Shown piece after piece: positions 35,045 through 46,959 of a stretch of DNA of 64,000 nucleotides. The translations under genes were made by a program, and so were the position numbers. Under the pieces are notes generated by a model. The model saw only the letters and a list, made by a program, of their open reading frames with translations. It searched no databases and was not told the DNA's origin. This DNA comes from Leucaena leucocephala (lineage: Eukaryota > Streptophyta > Magnoliopsida > Fabales > Fabaceae), in the NCBI GenBank assembly GCA_037074615.1, contig CM073532.1:13104001-13168000 (forward strand), given 5' to 3'. Each line of letters begins with the position of its first letter. Within the stretch, counting starts at the first letter, position 1.

Positions 35045-35053
35045 TATATATTT
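35045..35053 (+). promoter_or_regulatory. Probable TATA box of the Angela-type LTR
   Basis: TATATATTT about 630 bp before the LTR end, ahead of a less AT-rich leader-like stretch. Confidence 0.35.
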
Positions 35054-35387
35054 GACATTAGGGGCTAGGGTTCTTGAGGAGACAAAAAAGGGCAAGGAGA
35101 GTACAAAAGATTTGCAGATAAGAAACTGCCAAAATAGAGACGGTAAGGACGGAATCTCGAGAAAGCCCTAGAGGGACAAGAGGAGCTAGCACGTCGTTCG
35201 TGGTTAGAACGATGTTCGTGTGTATACCGGTAGAGGAAGCTTATCTGAGTTATCGACTTCTTACGATCGAGAAGAGAGCACCAGGTACGACGATAAGTCG
35301 CGACCAGTTGACACATAGGTCGCGACCAAATGGGCATCTGAACGTCAGAAAATCGAAAAGAGACGACAGGTCACGACTAGAAGAATA

Positions 35388-35543
35388 GGAAGTCGCGACT
35401 GAAAACTCCAGAGGCTACAGGTCGCGAAGAGTAGCTGAGGAGGTCGCGATAGAAAACTCCAGAGGCAACAGGTCGTGACTATAAGCTGAGGAGGTCGCGA
35501 CTGAAAACTCCAGAGGCGAAGAGTCGCGACTAGTGGACACTGA
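35388..35543 (+). repeat. Minisatellite, three 51-54 bp units with GTCGCGAC motif
   Basis: Units start at 35388, 35439 and 35490. Each begins GGARGTCGCGA(C/T) followed by (T/A)GAAAACTCCAGAGGC and contains a second GTCGCGA-like box. Further motif copies upstream (AGTCGCGACC and GGTCGCGACC, about 35293-35325) are not part of the 51-bp unit. It lies in the leader part of the Angela-type LTR. Confidence 0.85.
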
Positions 35544-35681
35544 GGTCTCGACGACAGCTCAAATACCGAAGGTAACACTTCTTTCTCCTTGACTTAAACA
35601 CATTCGGTAGATCCTGGCAGGGAATGGAAAAAATTTTAAAAGTTAATTTCCGCTGCGTGTCTTCCAATTCCCTTCACTTCG

Positions 35682-37250
35682 GGAGCAAATGTTTCATACA
35701 CAACAACAATAAAGAAAATTTGGGTAAATTCGATTCTAAATCTGATGAGGTTATTTTTTTTATTATTCTAATCATAGTAAAAAACATATACACTTTTTAA
35801 TAAAAGAACATTTAAAATAGAAGAGTCTATACATGTAGTGTTTTCTAAAATATAACCAATTTCAAAGCCTCTAGATAATGAAGTTGAGATAATATTGAAA
35901 CATTAAAATTGAACAAAGAAAAAGAACCGATAGTTTATCAACCTTGTAATCAGCCTAATGAGTCAGATAAAGATCAATCTAGAGCCTGGAGACATAATAG
36001 AAATCATCCTTTAGACCAGGTGATTGGTGAAGTCGATGAAGGAGTAAGAACCTAAAGACAAGGGTTCAATGAGGTACATTTCTCTGCATTTATTTCTAAC
36101 ATTGAACTGACTAATATAGGTGGGCACTATCAGATGACTTTGGATAGTTGCTATGCAGGAAGAGCTAAATCAATTTGAACGTAATCAAGTTTGGGAGTTG
36201 GTACCTAGACCCAATAACCATCCAATCATCGAGACTAAATGGGTATTCAAGAATAAGGTTGATGAATCTGCTATAATCATTAAAAATAAGGCAAGATTAG
36301 TTGCAAAAAGCTATAATCAAGAAGAAGGTATTGATTATGAGGAAACCTATGCTCTAGTAGCAAGATTGGAAGCCTTATGAGTACTCTTAGCCTTTGCTTG
36401 CATTAAGGATTTTAAACTCCATCAAATGGATGTTAAAAGTGCTTTTTTAATGTTATATAATGGAAGAGGTCTACTTAGAACAACCTCCTAGTTTTGAAGA
36501 GCATCACTTTCCAGACCATGTGTACAAGCTTAAAAAAGCATTATATGAGTTAAAATAAACTCTTAGAGCTTGGTATGAACGTCTCAATAAATTTCTGATT
36601 GGAAAAGGTTTGAAAGAGGAAAAGTAGATAATATGTTATTTATTAAAAGAAACAAATCTAATCTTTTAGTAGTTCCAATTTATGTTGATGATATTATCTT
36701 TGGTGCTACTAATAAGGATCTTTGTCAAGAATTTGCCAAGTTAATGCAGGGAGAATTTGAAATGTCTATGATGGGAGAACTAAACTTCTTTCTTGGACTT
36801 CAAATCAAATAATGGAATAATGGCATCTTCATCTCACAGACAAAGTACTTGAAAGAGCTCTTGAAAAAGTTTGAATTGGATCAAGCCAAGAGTGTTTCAA
36901 CACCAATGAATACAAGTACAATGCTAGATAAGGATGAGAAGGGAAAATATTTTAACATTAAAAGATATTATGGAATGATTGGATCTCTTCTATATCTCAC
37001 TGCCAGCAGACCAGACATACAATTCAGGGTGTTGATGTGTCCAAGATATCAAGCTACTCCAAAGGAATCACATGTTGAAGCCTTAAAGAGAATATTTAGA
37101 TATCTCATTGGAACCATTGATCTTGGGATATGGTTTCCTAAAGGAGGACTATAATACTTGATAGCATACTCAGACTCTAACCATGGAGGATACAAAACAT
37201 ATACAAAAAGCACCAGTGGACAATATGAATTCCTTGGTGATTATTTAGAC
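35682..37250 (+). pseudogene. Integrase end, reverse transcriptase and RNase H start of element A
   Basis: After the Angela-type LTR the integrase C-terminus resumes (KENLGKFDSKSDE), with stops. The reverse transcriptase starts at about 36150 ([40 protein letters not shown]). HQMDVKSAFL lies near 36420, and the catalytic YVDD in YVDDIIFG is at 36681-36692. The region 36849-37151 holds the connection domain (YYGMIGSLLYLTASRPDIQF). RNase H begins at YSDSNHGG (about 37164) but ends after about 30 residues: the active-site Glu and the C-terminus are deleted and the frame runs straight into the third ORF. Seven or more stops or frameshifts are scattered through it. Confidence 0.9.
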
Positions 37251-38928
37251 TATAACCATAGAGTCTGTGTCTTGCAAAAATTCAAGGAATTCACTGCTAT
37301 GCTGGAGAAAAAAGTGAACACTGCTACTGAGCCACGTGTGAAGAGACAGAGGACCCCAAGGAAGCCCTCTATAACTCCAGCTCCCTCAGATTATCAGCCA
37401 TCAATTTTGCCTTTTTTGCAAGGTAATTTAAAGTTAGACGTTGTTATAACTAAGTATAACTCAGATTTTAGGGAGAGAAAGTGTTGTCATGTAGTCTATG
37501 TTGATATCCCTACCCTTAAAGCTTATCAGAAGGTTAATTTGGACTTAATAGAGCCATTACATCACTTTGAGAGCTGGCTTAGGATCAATGAGACTTATAG
37601 TCTAGATATAGTCAGAAGATTTTATTGCAACATGGAGATATATGACATTTTGGATGAAGGTGACACCATAGTGGACATTTATCTGGCTATTAGACTGAGA
37701 GGTCAGGAGATCAAGTTAGACTTTAGTGTTATCAATTAGATGATAGGTGCTCCTACTTCAGTACCAATAAAGCCTATCGATCATGCCAAGGCTTATCATA
37801 TCCTTCTCCATACCAAAAGCCCTTCCCTAGGTCTCTATCCTTCACCCCGAGTTAGATGTATGATTTTTATCCCATCATCTATTACATCTACTCTAAGTGT
37901 ATGATCATCAAGTCTACCAGCTTCACCTACCTTAATCATTAGGATTACCTCACTCTGGCCAGAATAGTGAGTAGGTGGAAGCTAAACTTAAGAGCTTTCA
38001 TATATAGCTAGATGAGGGAATTTTGTCTCAACAAGACAAGGAACACTCCTATGCCTTTTCCTTAGCTTGTCTCCTTCTTCCTCAAGCACTTCAACATTAA
38101 TCACTTAGAGGGAAGAAAGAAAGAACAAATTGGAGCCTTTGGGATGTCACAACTGAACAAGATGAAGATCAAGCTTCCTTATGATGCCAAGAAAGGCATG
38201 ACTCTTAGAGACCCCCAAGACAAGCAACCTACTGTCAGTGCTTCTCTTCCTTAGGATGAAGGTCACTCTTCTGTTGGACCTTAAGTATTTACTGCACCAT
38301 CATTTTTGAGTGCATCTATTCAGAGGTACCTTCAGGTTGAGTTTGCTGAGTTAGAGAGCAAACTCAATGCCTCTAGGAAAGAAGCTGACACTATTTATGA
38401 GAGGCACATCTATGGGATCCAAACACTTCTAGAGACTCATATAAGGGATTTCCAAGCTTTCAAGGAGGAAGCCAAAGAGAGGCAAGAGGCCATTTTAGAG
38501 AGATAAGAGGCTATTTATCAGGAAGTGTCTGACGTGAAGAACATTCTTCTTGCTTATCTTAATAACATTATAACTTCCTTTTCAAAGGAGGAACTAAGGG
38601 ATCAGCCACTACCATTTGAGCCTCAGATGTTCCTGAAGTTCTTATCCCCTCACCCATTTCAGCCTCAGCTTCAGAGCCCCAAGCTTATGTGATTCCTACC
38701 TATTCACTCACCATACCCCTTCCTTCCATTACCACCGAGCCTAACCTTCCATTACCCCAACTTTCTATGATCATTCCTTCGTCTCTAGCCCCAACCCTTT
38801 TAGACGATGTCAAAAAGGGAAAGAGAAAAAGAAGTGAAGAGAAGGATGAATCCTCTCTTGAGTCAATTACTGACCTATTTCTATTTTTTATTATTTTGTT
38901 CCTTGTACAACTTTGTTATTTTTGTTAA
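37251..38928 (+). pseudogene. Third ORF (env-like position) of element A
   Basis: An open stretch to 37739 contains KRQRTPRKPS (basic), then a domain with CCHVVYVDIPTLKAYQKVNL and WLRINETYSLDIVRRFYCNM, shared with elements C and D and resembling what plant annotations call putative plant transposon protein. One stop (37737-37739) interrupts it; the frame stays open for about 170 bp more. Shifted frames follow: a predicted coiled coil (38306-38506, with FAELESKLNASRKEAD and RDFQAFKEEAKERQE), then a Pro-rich segment, a KKGKRKRSEEKDE basic patch and a C-terminal hydrophobic segment (LFLFFIILFLVQLCYF, about 38875-38922) that could span a membrane. The coiled coil plus terminal hydrophobic segment is the known pattern of SIRE env-like proteins. 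Function is unknown. Confidence 0.7.
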
Positions 38929-39045
38929 TGATATTCAAGTTATATTTTGACTCACTTCATTATTTTGGTATTCAAGTTGTGTTTTAAATCATTTTGTTTT
39001 TAATTGATATGTTAATGTTTTGATTTACTTGGTTTTGTCATCATC

Positions 39046-39059
39046 AAAAAGGGGGAGAA
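39046..39059 (+). promoter_or_regulatory. Polypurine tract of element A
   Basis: AAAAAGGGGGAGAA directly before the 3' LTR, the form usual in SIRE-type elements. Confidence 0.9.
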
Positions 39060-42000
39060 TGTTAAAATCCATATTCAATAATGCTTTGATGATGTCAAAA
39101 GTAACTCAAAATAATCATTTAAAAAATAACTCAAAATAATCAAAAGTGTTTGTGTGTTCAAATGATGTTAAAAAGAACAACATAAGGAGTTAGTCGATTA
39201 GTCAGTCGATTAATGATACTTAATTGATTAGTCAATCGATTAATGAGTATGAATTAATTGATTGGTTGCTCAATTAATGTCATGAAGTTACTCTCTAGAA
39301 TTGAACAGATAAGTCAATTAATCGATTAGTTAATCGATTAATTCTAATTAATCGATTGTCTGTTTGATTAATGTGTTCATAACAGTTTTTCCTTTATTCA
39401 AAAGAAACTCTATTAATTGATTAATTAATCAATTAATTTATATTAATTCATTAACTGTTCGATTAATCTGTTCAAAATCAGTTTGTGAAAATCAAATATG
39501 AATCTATTAATCGATTGGTTAATTGATTAATTTACATTAATGGATTAATTGTTTGATTGATGTGTGTTGAAAATATTCCTGTATCAATTTCTCCAGAGAC
39601 ATTAATCGACTAGGGATTCGATTAACTTACATTAATCGATTAGTTATTCTATTAACTTCATATATTTTAAAAATCTTTCTCTATTTGCGTTGAAATTGAT
39701 TGCATCTCTCTCTAAGCTACATATGTTTAATTCAAAGCTGAAATATGCATATGTTTCTCATCATTCTTCATTATAAATCTTGAGAAACTTATCTTATCAA
39801 TTTACATTGAATATGGTTGAACACTCTGATCAATGTGATGCTCTATTTTTTGTTTTCTACATTAATTGAAACATTGATCGAATTAATGATGATTAATCAA
39901 TTAGTTAACCGATTAATACAGTATATTTTGTAGAAAGCCATATGAACTTTATTACAACTTGATCTTTATAATATGAGTTGAGTTATTTATACACTTAATC
40001 AATACTTAAACTCCTGACAAATCTTTGAGATTAAGTGTATTCAATAAAAGCTAAAAGTTTGAAATGATGAAGGCTATGTCAACAGAAACTTGCTACATCT
40101 GACAAAGCATTAAATGTTCACCTAACCACCAATAACACTTTCACTCCAACGGATACAACGGTTACAAGCTTGAGTCTAAAGGCTACCAAATGAAGTAAAT
40201 GTTATTTAAAGACTCGGCAATAATGAAGAGAATAACGAACAGAAGAAACATCAACAATGGAATTTATTACATTCTTCATTACTCTATAACCCGACAATAT
40301 TGTGCTTCAGTGTTAATCATCATATACACTCTGTGAGAGAGGTTGAGAATATTTTTCATTCATTTTGTAGACTTAAGAGATTGGTTCTCTTAAGTTAGGA
40401 TTATTACATTACGAGAAGTAAGGGGAGTGATTACTAGAATCAATTGTTGTACTGAGGCCCCAAGAGCCCGTTTCAAATGTTAGAGATAGTTGAAAATTTC
40501 AGAAGGCATATGGAGACTAGACGTAAGACAAGAGGATTGATCCAAGCCAGGATAAACTGACTTGTGTTGATCTTTCTATCCTTCAGTGAAATCTTTCTAA
40601 TCACTATACTCTTTACTCTATGAGATTCTATCTGTCTTTCAGTTTATCAATTTACGTTAAAAATTTTCTAACCACCCAATTCACCCCCTCTTGGGTGTTT
40701 CAACCAAGACTTGTTAGTTCTAGGCAGATAGGCTGGATCACCCAAGAGGTGGTGAATTAGGTGTGTGATAACTTTTAAAAACTTTTCTTTTCAAAACTCT
40801 TTGAAAGTTTGAAAACTGAAACAAATCAATTCATAAAAGCTTTGATTTGAAATTGAAAAGAGTTACTAGAAATCAAAAGAGTTAAGGAAGAGAGAAAGAT
40901 GCACAAGAGATTTATCCTGGTTCAGTCCTTCCTTGACCTACGTCCAGTCCTCAGCTTCCCACTGAGATCTTTCAATCCACTATATCCAAGATTACAACGG
41001 GCTCTTGGTAGCCTTTACAGACTCAATTTTAATGACTAATTGAGAACCACCTTAATCCTGAGGTTACACCATACTTCCAGTGGCAACACTCCCCCTTAAA
41101 CAGATACGAGCAAAACCTAACCTTAAATCCCCTGATTCCAAGGTTTGCCCTCAGATAAGAAAAGGATAAAGGGATTTCAGACTCTCTCTTATAGAGTGAA
41201 TGATAAAAATTGTAGCTCATGATATTTTTCTCTCTCAATGAAATAATACATAATGAATGGAGAATTGAATGACTAATGTAGTTTGCATGTATTATTCTCG
41301 TTGATATCTCATCATCGTCGCCCATCACTAAACTTTGAATGCTCTTCTATTTATAGTTGATCTTATGACCATTGAGCATAATTTTCTATTGAGGTTTTCT
41401 TCCGTTGAGCTTTTCTTCTGTTAGAAATATAACCGTTGAAATAGCCATTGAGTCTTCTGACATGAAGTGCCTTTTTGTCGTTGAAAGTCCGTTAGCTTTG
41501 ATCTTGGTCTATTCTCATTTCTATCTTTGAACTCAACTGAATCTGAACTTTTTTTCTTAATCATGCAAACACTTCATTTGATTTAATCGTTAGTAGATAA
41601 ATATGTGAAGTGTGGATTTAATGAAATGAATTTAAGCTTGAATAGAACAATCACAACAAGAATGACATTAGAATAATACATGCTCAATCATATGAAATAA
41701 TATTTGATAGTCCAATCAATGATTAAGTGTATAGAATCAATTCAGTTATAAATATTTCAAGATCAAATAAGATTCTACTTGTTTTTAAAGATTATTCTAT
41801 ATTAATCGATTACCTAATCAATTAATTAGAATGAATGTGTGAAACAAAAAATAGAGCATCATACTAATTGGATTATTCAAGCATATATGATGTACTTTTA
41901 TAAAGACAAGTTTCCTAAAAGGTTTATCATGAAGATTAATGAGAAATATAATCATATTGTTAGTTAAATCAATCATATGAAATTTATAAAGATATGAAGT

Positions 42001-42642
42001 CAATTTTTAGCTTAAACAGAGAGATATTTGAAATTTTTGAAGTTAATCAAATGCATAGTCGATTAATGTGTCTGAAAGAATTGAATCAGAAAATATTTAA
42101 CACAAATTAATCGAACAGTTAATCTGTTAATGTAAATTAATCGATTAATAGGTTTATATTTGAATTTCATAAATTTGATACTTCTCAGATTAATCGAATA
42201 GTTAATATATTAATATAAATTAATCGATTAATAGAAATATCTTTGTTCAAGAGAAAATATGTTTTCAATAGATTAATCGATTAATTACAATTAATCGATT
42301 AACCAATCGATTAATTGGCTTATCAATTTACTTTCAGAAGGCAAGCTTTCAACATTAATCGAACACTTAATCAATTAATTGATTTTTCTTTGTAAAACAA
42401 GATGCTGCCTTAACATTAATCTAACACCCAATCGATTCATTGATATTAATCGATTAATTAATGGATTAAATATCATTAATCGAATGACTAGTCGATTAAC
42501 TCCTTCTTCTTTTCTTTTAAAAATTCATTTGATTAAAAACACATTTTCATTACTTCAAAAATATTTTTCACATCATTAGACAACTTAATTCTTTATACTC
42601 TTTTGACATCATTAAAACATATAGAATCTAACAAGACTAACA
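39060..42642 (+). repeat. 3' LTR of element A, interrupted
   Basis: Starts TGTTAAAATCC at 39060 and runs to CAACCAAGACT (40711). It is then split by solo LTR 40712-42633 with its AGACT duplication and ends with the last four bases AACA at 42639-42642. It carries the same ATCGAT-core palindrome array and the CAATTCACCCCCTCTTGGGT tail as the 5' LTR. A TATA-like TATTTAAAG is at 40203-40211. Confidence 0.9.
40712..42633 (-). repeat. SIRE-type copia solo LTR inserted 4 bp from the end of element A
   Basis: The plus strand reads TGTTAGTTCTAGGCAG...AGAATCTAACA, a complete LTR in minus orientation. It is flanked by perfect AGACT (40707-40711 and 42634-42638). It is closely related to solo LTR F at 18963 (for example AATCAGAAAATATTT and GGCTTATCAATTTACTT) and carries the TTAATCGATTAA array (about 41800-42500). 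No internal region remains. Confidence 0.92.
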
Positions 42643-42647
42643 AGTGT

Positions 42648-43893
42648 TCTTCTCCCCCTTTTTGTCATCATTAAAAAGAGAAATTCAAAGATTAGAGGGG
42701 GCTATAGGCTGAGAAGTGGAAAGGGTAGAGGCAGAGGGAATAGGTGCAGGGTCAAGTGGAGCAGAAATGGTTAGCGCAGGATGCTGATAGGCTATTAGAG
42801 CACGAGATGGTGTGACCAGAAGTTCATCCACATAGAAGACTGTAGTGGTTTTGGCAATTAAATTCTTCAAATTAGTCACTTCTGTCCTAGGAACCTTATT
42901 GCTTGCCTTTGTAGATCAATGATCTTTAGAAGAATAGTCACCTGATTCTTGGTAACTTCATTAGTTTTTCGCAACCTCAGAGAAAATCTTGTGCACCAAA
43001 GAGTGTCAAAACTCATTAATCATCTGAGAGAAATTATGAATAGAAGATTGCATGCTTTTTTGAACTTGAGCCATCAAATTCTCTCCAAAACTCTTGAGTT
43101 CTTGTTGTACAAGATGTTGGACAGCATCTTGGACAAATGAAGGAGCAGATAAAGGTTAAGTAGGACCTACTGAAGATTGTTCCTTATCTGGCTATTGTGT
43201 AGTAGACATTGGTCGCTTCCTTTTCTAAGCTCACTTACTACTAGCTGGCAAGGGTAGTGTGATTCTCATTCGATAAATTTGCTTAGGCCCAAATCTTGAT
43301 ATTTTTACTTCTTTCTCTCCCTTCTCTAGATAATTGATATTGTTACACTGAAGGCAGAAAGAAACTAGTTGAGGGTAGGGAATTGGAGTAGCCTTGGATT
43401 TGGCAAAATGGAAGTTTCTTAACTCACTATAAATTAAGTCTCCTTTGTTGATTTTTCCCCATTAATTACTCTGACCAGCAATACATAATCCTCATGAGTC
43501 ATATAGGTAAAGCTACCAGACTTATTGACCATACTTCTAGAGTATATATAGTGGATTATCTTGTGATAATCACGCATGTCTTTGGGCACAAACTTGAGGT
43601 CTCTCGAGAAGTTGTCCTCTAGCATAAGAATCTTGTAAATTGCTCTCATGACAAGTAAGGCCTCTCTCATGCTCAGTGGTCTTCAGCAGAAAGTTGATCA
43701 CACTCGGATCTAATCTAATCTCTCTCCCCCTCAATTATGTAGTAAAGTGATTACTCACCAATTTTCCATCATCACTAGCCTCAACAAAGACCTTCATATT
43801 ACAATAAAATCTTCTAACTACTTCAGGACAATATGAAAGGTTAATTCCTATCCAGTTCTCATAATGCTTCATAAGGTTGGTCAGGTCTAATTG
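42648..43893 (-). pseudogene. Third ORF (env-like position) of element D, C-terminal and middle parts
   Basis: On the minus strand, upstream to downstream: 43888-43735 with LDLTNLMKHYENWIGINL and FYCNMKVFVEASDD; 43670-43434 with MREALLVMRAIYKILMLED and HKIIHYIYSRSMVNKSGSF; then, after stops, a stretch with SFVQDAVQHLVQQELKSFG and MAQVQKSMHSFFN (predicted coiled coil, about 43150-42960); and a Pro/Ser-rich tail 42879-42685 that reaches the CAAAAAGGGGGAGAA tract. The reading begins inside solo LTR S2 only by chance; true D sequence starts at 43893. It is homologous to elements A and C. Confidence 0.7.
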
Positions 43894-46800
43894 TGAAACA
43901 TCCTTATTTTTGTACGTCTTAGGGACCAATTGGTAGTATTTAGAACCACTTTCAAGGTCATTGAAGTCCAATTTCTCAATCTGGAGTTTTACTCTTATCG
44001 AGTATTGTTCACTATGTAAATTCCAGATGAGTGACCTGACTTCAAAAAATCATAACTAATTCTAGAAAAATTAGAATGTAGTGGTTCAAATTGCTACATG
44101 AAGCTAACTCAATACTATTTCAAGGAAAAATAACTCGTTGACCATTCCTTGTCCAAGTCAATGTCAGTCAAAGTTACAACTTTACTGTTCATCCAGCGTT
44201 TTTCTCCTGAATCCAGCATTTTGGTCCCAACTTTGATAATTTATATCTCCATGTGTAGACATCGAAATGAGACATTCTATATATCAAATCGAAGCTTGGT
44301 ATGTCTACTATTTATCATAAACATATCATATATTTATTTGATCATTTACTATTTTTAATTATAGATCAAACATCACTATATCACCACGAGTTACTGTTCA
44401 TGGTGGCAAATTCCAGCAAGCAACTTTACATACATATGCATACATCAATCACATGTCAAACAAACATGCCAAACAATACTTATCATTAAATAATAAATCT
44501 TTATACAACAGGGCATGAACAAAATCCTCGTATCTCTATTACATCTTTCCTGCTTGAAATCCTGCAGTATAACTACTATACTTCATCTGTAAAAATAACT
44601 GATCTTGTACTGATTCGGTAATTTCCATGAGAATTACCATTCTACGTAAGTACCCAGGAAAGACTGGATGAACCGACTAGGTCCACTCACTTCCAGACTC
44701 CTTAGACAGTACCTACTTACACAGTACGTATCATCTCCTTATGTTCAGTCTGAAAATCAGCAGCATAACGGCGTCTTACAGCATTCTCAAAATTCACTTC
44801 GACATAACCTCTCTGTAATGGGTTATAAATAGGGGATGAGATTCGGGGGAATCTCAGTAGCAAACGGTACTAAACAATGCATGCATTAAAGTAAATACTT
44901 GTGCTTGCTTGTGAAAGTGTAAACATTGTGTAATGTGCATGCTTCCATGTAACATATGAAATACAATTGGCCAAGGTAATCATAGAAACAGAGCTTCAAT
45001 CATATACACATATGCACACAATTCAACAAAGTCATAGCACAATCAAGCATAACATTCAATACATACAAGTTTAGGGTAAGTTTACTACCTTATTGCTTTA
45101 CTTCTTTCCACTTTAACTTTGCTTCTTCCTTCTTACTTTTCCTTGCTATGTGGCTGCCCTCTTTTGAGCACACCAAGCAATTCCTAACATCACATTACCA
45201 TCCAACCATTACAATCTAACTTCTCTTGAACACTAAGCTTACTTTAAGTAACATAACTTCCTTTAATCTTTACCAATTGACTTAGCCTTTGAATCAATTG
45301 ATGTCTTGACCTTACCCTACACAATTTGGCCTTTTGAATCCATTTATGAACTCAAAACAACCAAATTCCAGCAACTATGCACTGTTCCGGACAGATTTGA
45401 AAAACATGCATAATTCTTTCAAAAATTCTCATTTTGATTCCAATGTTTCCCATACTTGTTCCTCCACTTTTCCCCCACACAAAATCTCATTTTAAGACCA
45501 TTGGAAGCATCAAAATCATGAAATTCAAATCACTGTTCATGTGAGTGAACAGTACCGTGAGGAATTTTCAACATTATAACCTTTAATTCCAATGGTTTCC
45601 AAGGTTCAAAACCTTTCCAATCCTACACAAAATCATCATATAAACTCAATGGAAGCATTAAATCATTGAAATTCCATTTCCTTCTATCATGAACAGTGCA
45701 TGAACAGTGCAAACCGAAATGTTCTTACATGGTAAAGTCAAGAACATCAACTTAATCCAACAACCAAGCATGTAACTAACTTGTTTAAGCTTGTCTTAAC
45801 TATCTATGACTTAAAACTCATATTCCTTTCACATATACACAAAAATTCCAGCAGCATTTCCCCAAGATTTAAGCCTAAAAAGTCACTTAAACTCAAGCAC
45901 AAACCATAAGAACAAAAGGTAGAAGTAAGGAGATAACTTACCTTACTTGCTCCTTCAAGACCCTTGCTTTCTTCCACATTCTTTCTCTAGAACTCACTTC
46001 TCTTTCTAAAGGAGCTCTTGGGTGTGAAGAATGAATGGAAAGGGGGGGTATTTATAGCAAAAGTCATGTGCCATTTGAAGGCTAAGATCAATTTGGAAAC
46101 TATTTGATCTAATGGTTAAAGGTTTGATCTTGGAATGTCTTTTCACTTTTCACTCAAGACCTTACCACCATGACATCACTAGCATGGCCTCCCTTGGTAC
46201 ACCTAACCCTTCCTCTTTTTGGGTGCCATTCTTGTGTCCTTGTGGGTCCCACCATGTGCAACACCTAATTCTTACTTTATTCTCTTTTTCTTTCTTTTCA
46301 AAAATCCATAAATTATTTATTATTTGGACTTGGGCTCCAAGATAACTTTTGGGCCTTATTGGGCTGGCCTAAGACGAAATATTGGGCCTCTTTTAGGGCC
46401 AATAGCTAACTGGCCCAAATCCCAATGTACTTTCCTCATACCGATATCCGTAACTTACCCTGATCTTAGCATAAATGCTAAACACCTCTTTTAATTGTTA
46501 TAACATTTTTAGAAATTCATTCTAATATAAAATGAATTCTCTACAAAGTTTCATAATTTTCTGAGACCCAGAAGTCCTGTTAAAAATTACATATGTTTCC
46601 TTTAACCCTTTATCGGTGTCATTTTTCACCGTAAATTCCATAATTAATTCTACAGGACTCCTTTTTGACTTCTGTCAACTCCATAAATTCTCATATTAAT
46701 TATAATAATTTACTATCAAATTTCCTCTGATATTCATCCATTGTGTGAAATGACCAAAATGCCCTCCATTTACTTCTGGTTTCTTAGGGCATCACAGTGG

Positions 46801-46954
46801 CATTTTCGTAATTTTGCACTTTGGCTCTTAGACTTTCTTCCTCTTCCAATTAATCCTTTTCTTTACATAAACATGGCCACATATTTTCCTAAACATCTCA
46901 TATATTTTATTCAATCTGTACATACAACTTAGTACAGAAATTAGGGATGTTACA
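43894..46954 (-). repeat. Gypsy-type solo LTR S2, minus strand
   Basis: On the minus strand it begins TGTAACATCCCTAATTTCTG at 46954 and ends AAATAAGGATGTTTCA at 43894. It is flanked by perfect AATTG (43889-43893 and 46955-46959). It splits the third ORF of element D: the CHVIVVDLNYLK part lies at 46960-47060 and the WIGINL part at 43840. It is very similar to S1 (13075-15719). The TATA box is at 46049-46056. Confidence 0.94.
46049..46056 (-). promoter_or_regulatory. LTR promoter TATA box (S2)
   Basis: Minus-strand TATAAATA followed by CCCCCCCTTTCC, as in S1. Confidence 0.6.
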
Positions 46955-46959
46955 AATTG

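Larger units (their letters stand above)
33760..35676 (+). repeat. Angela-type Ty1/copia solo LTR inside element A
   Basis: Starts TGTTGGAAATTGTGCCCTAG, close to the TGTTGGAATTATGCCCTAGA start known for BARE/Angela LTRs, and ends CAATTCCCTTCA; length 1,917 bp, also usual for that lineage. Flanked by perfect CTTCG (33755-33759 and 35677-35681). Element A's integrase reading continues directly after the second CTTCG with Gly-Ser-Lys-Cys-Phe. A TATA-like TATATATTT is at 35045-35053. The right third contains a GC-rich minisatellite. Frames on either strand here (35065-35578) are accidental. Confidence 0.93.
30145..42642 (+). mobile_element. Complete but dead SIRE-type Ty1/copia retrotransposon (element A)
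   Basis: The element has two LTRs, a tRNA-Met primer site, gag, pol, third ORF and a polypurine tract in the usual SIRE order. It is flanked by a perfect duplication AGTGT (30140-30144 and 42643-42647). Its 3' LTR is split 4 bp before its end by another solo LTR, and its integrase region by an Angela-type solo LTR. Without these it is about 8.65 kb. The two LTRs differ by roughly one base in ten over the first 160 bp, so it is an old insertion. Stops, frameshifts and a large deletion in pol make it non-autonomous. Confidence 0.93.

Noticed and set aside
35065..35578. Arg/Ser-rich ORFs on both strands of the Angela-type LTR
   Set aside because: They follow the 51-bp minisatellite in a GC-richer stretch; no domain is seen and both strands are open, a composition effect.
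37251..38928. A true viral envelope gene in element A
   Set aside because: Only the position, a coiled coil and a terminal hydrophobic segment recall one; no envelope similarity can be seen and the shared domain looks like a plant transposon protein.
40690..40740. Element A ending at 40711 next to an independent minus-strand element
   Set aside because: AGACT and AGTGT duplications at 42634-42647 show that the minus LTR is an insertion inside A's 3' LTR, which really ends at 42642.
13075..46954. S1 and S2 as the two LTRs of one huge minus-strand element
   Set aside because: Each has its own perfect 5-bp duplication (CTGCA, AATTG), and no matching internal region lies between them.
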